Positions 1 through 5,584 of a stretch of DNA of 16,220 nucleotides are shown piece after piece. Both the position numbers and the translations under genes were made by a program. Origin of the DNA: an uncultured Campylobacter sp. (GTDB taxonomy: Bacteria; Campylobacterota; Campylobacteria; Campylobacterales; Campylobacteraceae); assembly GCF_938030815.1 (NCBI RefSeq), contig NZ_CALHII010000122.1, positions 1 through 16,220 of the forward strand, in the 5' to 3' direction. Under the pieces are notes generated by a model, which was given only the letters and a program-made list of their open reading frames with translations, was not told the origin of the DNA and made no database searches. Numbering within the stretch: the stretch's first letter is position 1; each line of letters starts with the position of its first letter.

Positions 1-1006
1 AGTTTGCGCCCATCAAAACGACTTTGATCGTAGTGCTGCCGCAATCCACGCCCAAATACGCATCTCCGCTGTAGGTGTGGATATCCACCTTAGGCACGCT
101 TGCGCGGGCGTGGCGAGCGGTGAACTCGTCAAATTCCGCTCTGTCTTTGAAAAGCGGCGGCTCGGCTTCCAGCGCGGTCCTGTCGGGCTCCTTTTTTAAA
201 AGCGCGATCGTCTCCTCTAAATTTAACGTCTCGCCCGTATCTTTTGCATACAGCGCGCTGCCGTAAGCCACAAAATAAGGCGCAATGTCGGGAAAGGTCG
301 CGGTTTCGTCGGTGAGCTTTAGCACCTCTTTAAAGCGCGCCTGAAGACCTTTTAGGAAAAACAACGGACCGCCCAAGAATAGGATATTGCCCTTGACTTC
401 GCGACCCTGCGCAAGCCCCGAGATCGTCTGCTCGACGACCGCGGCGTAGATACTAGCGCAAATATCCTCTTTTCTAACGCCCTGATTTAGTAGCGGCTGA
501 ATGTCGCTTTTGGCGAACACACCGCAGCGTGAGGCGATCGGATAAATTTTATTTGCCGCAAAGCTTAGGCGGTCGAGCTCCGTGATATCTAGATGCAAAA
601 GGTTGGTCATCTGATCGATAAATGCACCGGTGCCGCCCGCGCACGAGCCGTTCATCCGCTCCTCAAGTCCGCCCGTGAGAAATAAAATTTTAGCATCCTC
701 GCCGCCCAGCTCGATGACGACATCGGTCTTTGGAAACATCCGTTTGACGCCGAGCGAGGTAGCAAAAACCTCCTGGACGAACGGAATTTTACAATTTTTG
801 GCGATACCCATGCCCGCCGAACCCGCTATGGCGACGCTGAATTGCTCGCCTGCATAGGTTTTTTGGATTTGCAAAATTTTATCCAGCACCAGCTCTTTGG
901 GCTTTGCTAGATGCCGCTCGTAGCTCTTGCTTAAAATTTCATATTTTTCGTTTAAAACTACCGTTTTAACAGTGGTTGATCCTACGTCAATGCCTAAAAA
1001 AATCAC
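1..1006 (-). CDS. 2-hydroxyacyl-CoA dehydratase activator (BadF/BadG/BcrA/BcrD ATPase family), 5' part only
   Basis: The minus strand is open from a GTG at 1006 to the window edge (335 codons, no stop), so the C-terminus lies outside. Residues 3-14 read FLGIDVGSTTVK, the phosphate-1 loop of the ASKHA ATPase fold. The phosphate-2 type segment ELGGEDAK follows. GSCAGGTGAF carries Cys122 and ASRCGVFAKSD carries Cys161, which match the two cysteines by which HgdC-type activators bridge one [4Fe-4S] cluster across the homodimer. A second copy of the ATPase start, YLGVDCGSTTIK, appears near residue 318. This is therefore the long, duplicated-domain kind of activase, which in many anaerobes continues into DUF2229 and HgdB-like dehydratase regions, and not the ~260-residue HgdC. 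Family role: ATP-driven one-electron transfer to a dehydratase or benzoyl-CoA-type reductase. The substrate cannot be inferred here. The ATG two bases upstream is in another frame and hits a stop at once, so GTG is the likely start, with a weak GAG ribosome site. Confidence 0.88.
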   Translation of the reverse strand, partial: MIFLGIDVGSTTVKTVVLNEKYEILSKSYERHLAKPKELVLDKILQIQKTYAGEQFSVAIAGSAGMGIAKNCKIPFVQEVFATSLGVKRMFPKTDVVIELGGEDAKILFLTGGLEERMNGSCAGGTGAFIDQMTNLLHLDITELDRLSFAANKIYPIASRCGVFAKSDIQPLLNQGVRKEDICASIYAAVVEQTISGLAQGREVKGNILFLGGPLFFLKGLQARFKEVLKLTDETATFPDIAPYFVAYGSALYAKDTGETLNLEETIALLKKEPDRTALEAEPPLFKDRAEFDEFTARHARASVPKVDIHTYSGDAYLGVDCGSTTIKVVLMGAN

Positions 1007-1083
1007 ATCTCGCTCTTTACTGAATAAATTTTACTCGGCCGAATTCTCAAATTTAGCGCGAGCTTTCTAAATTAAAATTTGCA

Positions 1084-1090
1084 TTTTATA
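1084..1090 (-). promoter_or_regulatory. Candidate promoter for the activase gene
   Basis: Read on the minus strand, the AT-rich gap contains ACTATAAAATGC, a good TATAAAAT-type -10 box of the sigma-70 form used in Campylobacter, which depends little on a -35 box. Transcription would start near 1077 and give a leader of about 70 bases. No start-site evidence is available, and other A/T runs in the gap could serve. Confidence 0.3.
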
Positions 1091-1225
1091 GTAATATTTT
1101 TAAACGCAAATAAAATCAGGATATATTTTATCTTTTTCTATAGAAAAAGTCGATTTTTAGGCAGTTTAAAATTAAAAATTTTAATGGAAAAGTTGTAAAA
1201 TTTTAGATTTAATGCGAGTAGATTT

Positions 1226-1253
1226 TGCGCGAAATTTTTTAAAATCTCGCGCA
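1226..1253 (-). repeat. Inverted repeat in the gap downstream of rplS
   Basis: TGCGCGA (1226-1232) and TCGCGCA (1247-1253) are a perfect 7-bp inverted repeat with a 14-base AT-rich loop. It lies just past the rplS terminator in the direction of transcription. It could be a backup terminator or an operator for the activase gene. It lacks a following T-run on the minus strand, so it is listed as a repeat only. Confidence 0.4.
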
Positions 1254-1256
1254 TTA

Positions 1257-1286
1257 TAAAAAGAGCTTCCTTTTGAATTGGGAAGC
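1257..1286 (-). terminator. Rho-independent terminator of the long minus-strand operon
   Basis: On the minus strand, 14 bases after the rplS stop codon, GCTTCC (1286-1281), a 10-base loop and GGAAGC (1270-1265) form a 6-bp stem. TCTTTTT (1264-1258) follows at once. Position, stem and T-run fit an intrinsic terminator ending the U32-to-rplS gene string. Confidence 0.75.
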
Positions 1287-1300
1287 ATAAATTTAAAGGA

Positions 1301-1657
1301 TTATTTTCGAAGCTCTTTGATTTTAGCCGCTTTACCGCGTCTGTCGCGTAGGTAAAATAGCTTCGCGCGGCGAACGCGTCCTTTTCTTAGAACCTCGATG
1401 CTTTCTATGCTTTCGCTGTAGATCGGGAAAATTCTCTCTACGCCGACGCTATTTGCGCCTATCTTGCGAATGATGAAGGTCTCGCTGACGCCATTTCCAC
1501 GCCGCGCAATGCAGGTACCTTCAAAATTTTGAATTCTGCTCTTATCACCCTCTTTGATCCTGATGGCTACCTTTAAGGTGTCGCCGGCACGGAAATCAGG
1601 CACACTTTTGCTTGTGATCTGAGCGTCCTCAAACGCTTGGATATACTTGTTTTTCAT
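1301..1657 (-). CDS. rplS: 50S ribosomal protein L19
   Basis: The protein has 118 residues, the usual length of bacterial L19. It begins MKNKYIQAFEDAQ and contains the L19 core DFRAGDTLKVAIRIKEGDKSRIQNFEG, described here by its ends because it is longer than a short motif, followed by the basic stretch EVLRKGRVRRAKLFYLRDR near residues 88-106. L19 sits at the 30S-50S interface of the ribosome. The ATG overlaps the trmD stop as ATGA, so the two are translationally coupled, as in the classical rpsP-rimM-trmD-rplS order. It is the last gene of the string and is followed by a terminator. Confidence 0.97.
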   Translation of the reverse strand: MKNKYIQAFEDAQITSKSVPDFRAGDTLKVAIRIKEGDKSRIQNFEGTCIARRGNGVSETFIIRKIGANSVGVERIFPIYSESIESIEVLRKGRVRRAKLFYLRDRRGKAAKIKELRK

Positions 1658-2355
1658 AAATTTCCTTTATTTCTGGCGATCTTTCGGTACATATCCGGGC
1701 GGAAGAACCTCGTTTTGCATAGCGCCATTTGATTTTTTAAGCTGCGCATTTTAGCGTGATTACCCTTTAAAAACTCTGAAACTATAGGTAAATTTTCAAA
1801 AACATCAGGCTTTGTAAATGCGGGCGCCTCTAAAATTCCGCCTTCAAAGCTTTCTTCGACAAGCGAGCTTTCGTTGCCCAAAACGCCCTTTATGTTGCGA
1901 CTTATCGCATCGCACATACAAAGCGCGCCGAGCTCGCCTCCGGTAAGAACGAAATCGCCGATACAAAAAATTTCATCTACATACCTTTCGACTATGCGCT
2001 CATCGATCCCCTCGTAGCGCCCGCAGATAAAGCATAGGCTCTCTTCGCCGCTTAGACGCTTGGCATCGTTTTGGTTAAATTTTTTACCGGCGGGCGAGAG
2101 GTAGATAAACTTGGCGTTTTTAAATTTAGCTCTTACGCGTTCGATCGTTCCGGCAAGCGGCTCCGTGCCGATCAAAAGCCCCGCGCCGCCGCCGATCATA
2201 TAATCATCTACCTTTTTATACCGATTTGTCGTGAAATTTCGCGGGTTAAAAAAATGCGTCGAGATTATTTTCTTATCGACCGCGCGCTTTAAAATCGAGT
2301 CCTCAAAATACGGCGCGATAAGATTTTCAAACAGCGAAACGAAGATAAAATTCAT
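1654..2355 (-). CDS. trmD: tRNA (guanine-N1)-methyltransferase
   Basis: This 233-residue SPOUT-class methyltransferase puts the m1G37 methyl group on tRNAs reading from codons such as CCN and CUN, which prevents +1 frameshifting. Visible family motifs are LSPAGKKFNQ (residues 86-95), CGRYEGIDER (111-120) and IGDFVLTGGEL (132-142). The last two form part of the knotted S-adenosylmethionine site. Arg153 in DAISR matches the conserved Arg of E. coli TrmD. Two positions differ from the E. coli pattern: GELGA in place of GELPA, and EESFEGG in place of EDSFxxG, so the catalytic-base Asp169 is replaced by Glu168. Both ends overlap neighbours by 4 bp (ATGA), with rimM upstream and rplS downstream. 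Confidence 0.96.
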   Translation of the reverse strand: MNFIFVSLFENLIAPYFEDSILKRAVDKKIISTHFFNPRNFTTNRYKKVDDYMIGGGAGLLIGTEPLAGTIERVRAKFKNAKFIYLSPAGKKFNQNDAKRLSGEESLCFICGRYEGIDERIVERYVDEIFCIGDFVLTGGELGALCMCDAISRNIKGVLGNESSLVEESFEGGILEAPAFTKPDVFENLPIVSEFLKGNHAKMRSLKNQMALCKTRFFRPDMYRKIARNKGNL

Positions 2356-2882
2356 GAGTTTTCCAAAATCGCGCGGGCGTTTTGCGTAAAAATTTTACGC
2401 TCGCTAAGCGAAATTTCTTTCACATAGGCGTCCACGTAGGGGATAAAAAATTCTTTCGGCAAAGCCTGCGAGATTAAGCTTTCATCCGTTTCTACCTCAA
2501 AAAGATAGCCGCTTCCGATCTGCGATATGTCCTTTACGCGCCCCAAAACCGCGCCGTCTTCATAAATTTCAAGCCCGATAATATCGAAGTAAAAGAACTC
2601 TCCCTTTTGTAATTTGCAAAATTTCCGCGTATCCTCTTCGCTACGGTAAAGGATCTGGTTGGTTAAATTTGCCGCTGCCTCTACGCTTTCGTAATTTTTA
2701 AAAATAGCGCTAGAATTTGCGCCGCTAAAGGATAGAATTTCTAAAATTTCGCCGTTTCGCAGATAAAATTTGGCGCCTTTTTTAAACTGAGAGGGGAAAT
2801 CGCTGCGATCGAAAATTTTAACCGCGCCCTTTAGACCGATAGTCCGACCGAGCTTTGCGACCTCTAAAAGATCATCAGGCAT
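2352..2882 (-). CDS. rimM: Ribosome maturation factor RimM
   Basis: This 176-residue protein binds S19 in the 30S head and helps mature 16S rRNA. The N-terminal half carries the RimM signature LGRTIGLKGAVKI (residues 11-23). The C-terminal half is the PRC-barrel part, with LGRVKDISQIGSGYLFEV and the conserved FIPYVDAYVKEISL near residues 146-159. Length is close to the usual ~170-180. It overlaps the KH-protein gene by 8 bp upstream and trmD by 4 bp downstream, which indicates tight co-translation. Confidence 0.94.
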   Translation of the reverse strand: MPDDLLEVAKLGRTIGLKGAVKIFDRSDFPSQFKKGAKFYLRNGEILEILSFSGANSSAIFKNYESVEAAANLTNQILYRSEEDTRKFCKLQKGEFFYFDIIGLEIYEDGAVLGRVKDISQIGSGYLFEVETDESLISQALPKEFFIPYVDAYVKEISLSERKIFTQNARAILENS

Positions 2883-3117
2883 CTTTGGCTTTGACGGTAA
2901 TTTTATAATTGATCGGATCTTTTGCTTTGTAGCCGATGATGACGGTCTTTATGGCGTTTATCATTTTGCCGTCCTTGCCGATGAGTTTGCCGGTATCGGC
3001 CTTGTCGGCATAGACGATGATCTCGGTAAAGTTCTCACCGACCCGCTTTTGCGTAGAAACGGACTGCGGGTAGTCGGCGATCAACTTTGCGTATTCTTTT
3101 ATAAAATTTTCTACCAT
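2875..3117 (-). CDS. khpA: KH-domain RNA-binding protein (KhpA family)
   Basis: This is a small, single KH-domain protein of 80 residues. The RNA-contacting GxxG loop is visible as IGKDGKMI (residues 46-53), set in the KhpA-like context DTGKLIGKDG. Known KhpA proteins bind many RNAs and often pair with KhpB/Jag. Placement between rpsP and rimM is the typical location. The start codon lies one base after the rpsP stop (TAA-A-ATG), so expression is probably coupled to S16. It is a plausible post-transcriptional regulator in this lineage, but its targets cannot be read from the DNA. Confidence 0.88.
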   Translation of the reverse strand: MVENFIKEYAKLIADYPQSVSTQKRVGENFTEIIVYADKADTGKLIGKDGKMINAIKTVIIGYKAKDPINYKITVKAKDA

Positions 3118-3118
3118 T

Positions 3119-3349
3119 TTATTTGCTTGTGATTTGAGCGACCCTATCGCTTAACTTCGCGCCTACGCTCTTCCAGTATGCCAAACGCTCCGCGTCGAAT
3201 TTGATATTATCGCTATCTTTTAGCGGATTGTAAAAGCCGATCGTCTCGATGAAGCCGCCGTCGCGTCTTTTCCTGCTATCCGTTACCACGATGCGGTAAA
3301 AAGGCTGCTTCTTTCTTCCGATTCTTGTAAGCCTAACAACTGTTGCCAT
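3119..3349 (-). CDS. rpsP: 30S ribosomal protein S16
   Basis: The protein has 76 residues, within the normal S16 range. It begins MATVVRLTRIGRKKQPFYRI and continues with VVTDSRKRRDGGFIETIGFYNP in the second quarter, both diagnostic of S16, which binds the 5' domain of 16S rRNA early in assembly. A strong ribosome site, AAGGAG, lies six bases before the ATG. The 78-base gap from ffh holds a stop-codon hairpin and two interleaved inverted repeats, listed separately, which could act as a leader controlling this and the downstream genes. Confidence 0.97.
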   Translation of the reverse strand: MATVVRLTRIGRKKQPFYRIVVTDSRKRRDGGFIETIGFYNPLKDSDNIKFDAERLAYWKSVGAKLSDRVAQITSK

Positions 3350-3370
3350 TTTTTCTCCTTAAATTTTTGT

Positions 3371-3413
3371 AAGTTTTAGAACTTGCAGATGGCTAAAACT
3401 TAAACATCTGCAA
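3371..3413 (-). promoter_or_regulatory. Two interleaved inverted repeats in the rpsP leader (possible pseudoknot or switch)
   Basis: In transcript order, TTGCAGATG (3413-3405) pairs perfectly with CATCTGCAA (3391-3383), 9 bp with a 13-base loop. Inside that loop, AAGTTTTAG (3401-3393) pairs perfectly with CTAAAACTT (3379-3371), which lies downstream of the first stem. The two stems therefore interlock in pseudoknot order, or exclude each other. The second stem ends about ten bases before the rpsP ribosome site AAGGAG. No T-run follows, so it is not an ordinary terminator. A ribosomal-protein leader or an RNA-processing site are both possible. Confidence 0.6.
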
Positions 3414-3417
3414 ACTC

Positions 3418-3438
3418 TACCGAGAGGCTATCTCGGTA
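3418..3438 (-). repeat. Hairpin around the ffh stop codon
   Basis: TACCGAGA (3438-3431) and TCTCGGTA (3425-3418) form a perfect 8-bp stem with the 5-base loop TAGCC, on the minus strand. The ffh stop TAG is the first three bases of the loop. No T-run follows. It may attenuate or stabilise the 3' end of ffh, upstream of the rpsP leader structure. Confidence 0.5.
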
Positions 3439-4768
3439 AATTTTGCCTTTGAGCGATCGAGGCAAGCCCCTGCATGCCGCCCTTGCCCGAAAATTTTTTC
3501 GCAAGCTTCGAAGCGCCCGCGAACTGCTTTAAAAAGCGGTTTACTTCCACCTGCGAAAGCCCTGCGCCAGCAGCAAGTCTGCGCTTGCGCGAATTATTTA
3601 GCAGATCGGGATTTTCGCGCTCTTTCGGCGTCATAGAATTGATCATCGCTTTGATATGAAGTATCTCTTTTGAGTTTTCCAAATCGATATCTTTTATCTT
3701 ATTTGCCATGCCGGAAAGCCCGGGGATCATGCCGATTAAATTTTTCATATTGCCGAGCTTTTTCACGCTTTCGAGCTGATTTACGAAATCATTAAAATTA
3801 AACTCGCCTTTTTTGATCTTTTTGTTTAGAGCCTTGGCTTCTCTTTCGTCGAAGACGGCGCTTGTTTTCTCGGCTAACGTCGCTAAATCGCCCTCACCCA
3901 TAATGCGACCTGTAATTCTATCGGGTATAAAGCCCTCCAAATCGGCCACTTTCTCGCCGGTTCCGATAAAGCGAAGCGGGATGCCAAGCTGCTGCGCGAT
4001 ACCAAGAGCTACGCCGCCTTTGGTATCTGCGTCAAATTTGCTTAAGATCACGCCCGTAAGGCCTAAAATTTCATCAAATTTAGCGGCCGTTTTAATGCCG
4101 TCTTGACCGCTCATAGCGTCCGCTACGTAAAAAATTTCATGCGGATTTAGAGCTTTTTTCATCTCCGCAAGCTGTGCCATAAGCGCCTCATCGATCGCAA
4201 GACGTCCTGCCGTATCTACGAGCAGTACGTCATAAAGCCCGCTCTTAGCCTTGCTTAGCGCTTTTTCCGCAACCCTTAACGGATCGCTCTCGCCCTCGAT
4301 GAAAAACAGCTCGATCTCATTCGCCTCGCACAGCTGGCGGAGCTGCTCGACCGCAGCTAGGCGCTGCAAGTCGCATGCTGCGACCAAGACCTTTTTTTTA
4401 CGAAGTTTCAGATAGTTTGCAAGTTTTATCGTGCTTGTGGATTTTCCGCTTCCTTGAAGTCCCGTCATCAAAGCTACCGTAGGAGGCGTGCCGGCAAATA
4501 CAAACCCCTGACTGCTGCCCCTAGGCGCCGTTAAAATTTTAGTCAAATTTGTCTTGATGGACTGCAAAAACGGCTTCTGCCCTATCGTACCGATACGAAG
4601 ATCAGCTTCGACGAGCGCCAAAAAATCCTTTACGACTTTGTGGTGCACGTCGGCCTTTAAAAGCGCCTTTTTTAGCGTCTCCAAGGCGTTTTTTAAAGCT
4701 TTTTCGTCATCGATTGTTTTTAATTTATTGACCGCGTTTTTAAACGACTCGCTTATGATCTCAAACAC
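3428..4768 (-). CDS. ffh: Signal recognition particle GTPase Ffh (SRP54)
   Basis: This 446-residue protein binds 4.5S RNA and the signal sequences of nascent membrane proteins and docks with FtsY. The order is the N domain (about 1-90), then the GTPase G domain with P-loop GLQGSGKST (103-111), DTAGR (185-189), SKFD (243-246, commonly TKLD) and the closing TGEKVADLEGF (270-280). The Met-rich M domain starts near 320 and carries the RNA-binding segment SRKRRLAAGAGL (393-404), followed by the QVEVNRFLKQF helix. The start is GTG (4768-4766), preceded by AAGGGA. The gene lies 66 bases after the pseudouridine synthase and leads into the rpsP block. Confidence 0.97.
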   Translation of the reverse strand: MFEIISESFKNAVNKLKTIDDEKALKNALETLKKALLKADVHHKVVKDFLALVEADLRIGTIGQKPFLQSIKTNLTKILTAPRGSSQGFVFAGTPPTVALMTGLQGSGKSTSTIKLANYLKLRKKKVLVAACDLQRLAAVEQLRQLCEANEIELFFIEGESDPLRVAEKALSKAKSGLYDVLLVDTAGRLAIDEALMAQLAEMKKALNPHEIFYVADAMSGQDGIKTAAKFDEILGLTGVILSKFDADTKGGVALGIAQQLGIPLRFIGTGEKVADLEGFIPDRITGRIMGEGDLATLAEKTSAVFDEREAKALNKKIKKGEFNFNDFVNQLESVKKLGNMKNLIGMIPGLSGMANKIKDIDLENSKEILHIKAMINSMTPKERENPDLLNNSRKRRLAAGAGLSQVEVNRFLKQFAGASKLAKKFSGKGGMQGLASIAQRQNLPR

Positions 4769-4834
4769 TTTGATCCCTTATAAAATTTTTAAACTTGCGA
4801 TGTTACCTAAAATTAACTTAAAAGCCATTGAATA

Positions 4835-5584
4835 TCAGAGCTCTTTAGGAATTTCAAAGCCGAATTCGTTGAAGCTTTTACCTAGCGGAGCTTTAAATTT
4901 TAGCCCCAAAATTTCGGTCTCGTACGAGTGCAAAAACATCCGCTTCGCGCGACTTTTAGCGTATTTTTCATCGCCTATTACGCCGAATCCTGCATTTGCT
5001 AGATGCACGCGGATCTGATGCGTCCTGCCCGTCTCGATCCGCACCTTCACGAGCGATTTTTTGCCGCTTACCATAAGCGGATAAACCTCGCTAAATGCGC
5101 TCTTGCCGTTTGGCGAAATTTTAGAAAACGCGCCGCTTCTAGTTTTTATCGTCAAAATGGGCTCGTCAAATTTCATCTCTTCGCTCACGATCCCCTTCAC
5201 GATCGCGATGTAGCTTTTCTTCACACGCAAATTTTTAAACTCCGCAATCGCCGCCTCACGAAATTCCTCGTTCTTATATAGCAGCACGACGCCGCTAGTC
5301 TCCTTATCCAGACGGTTTAGAAGCCCAAATTTATAGATTTTTTCCAAATTTTCGCTGCTCATAAAGGGCGGCTTATTGACCGCCAAAACGTTCTCATCCT
5401 CGTAAATGATCGCGGGTTTTGCGGGCTTCATCACGCTAAATTTAACATTTTCGCCGAGCATCTCGCGCGCTAGAGCGATCTTTGCGCCGCGCGCGCTCAC
5501 AAGCCCCGCGTCGATGAGGGCTTTAGCTTCATTGTGCGAGATATTTTCCTGCGCCGCCAGTAGTTTGTAGGCTTTTTCTTGCAT
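4835..5584 (-). CDS. RluA-family 23S rRNA/tRNA pseudouridine synthase
   Basis: The 249-residue protein starts with a short S4-like RNA-binding region (about 1-50, with SHNEAKALIDAGLVSARG). The catalytic domain follows: YEDENVLAVNKPP (61-73), GLLNRLDKETSGVVLL (87-102) with the catalytic Asp93, and the late motif RIETGRTHQIRVHLA. The usual HRLD is NRLD here, with the Asp intact. Which uridine it modifies cannot be told; RluA-type paralogues act on 23S rRNA or tRNA. I choose ATG 5584: it overlaps the waaA stop as TAATG and has AAGGA nine bases ahead, while an in-frame ATG at 5629 would extend 45 bases into waaA without a clear ribosome site. The gene follows waaA as in H. pylori. Confidence 0.92.
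   Translation of the reverse strand: MQEKAYKLLAAQENISHNEAKALIDAGLVSARGAKIALAREMLGENVKFSVMKPAKPAIIYEDENVLAVNKPPFMSSENLEKIYKFGLLNRLDKETSGVVLLYKNEEFREAAIAEFKNLRVKKSYIAIVKGIVSEEMKFDEPILTIKTRSGAFSKISPNGKSAFSEVYPLMVSGKKSLVKVRIETGRTHQIRVHLANAGFGVIGDEKYAKSRAKRMFLHSYETEILGLKFKAPLGKSFNEFGFEIPKEL

Noticed and set aside
75..857. Plus-strand open frames at 75-266 and 630-857
   Set aside because: Both lie opposite the activase gene, whose minus-strand frame is unbroken and carries the ATPase and cluster motifs.
4554..5018. 154-codon plus-strand open frame across the ffh start and rluA end
   Set aside because: It spans two well-supported minus-strand genes and their gap, has no recognisable motif and has the composition of an antisense frame.
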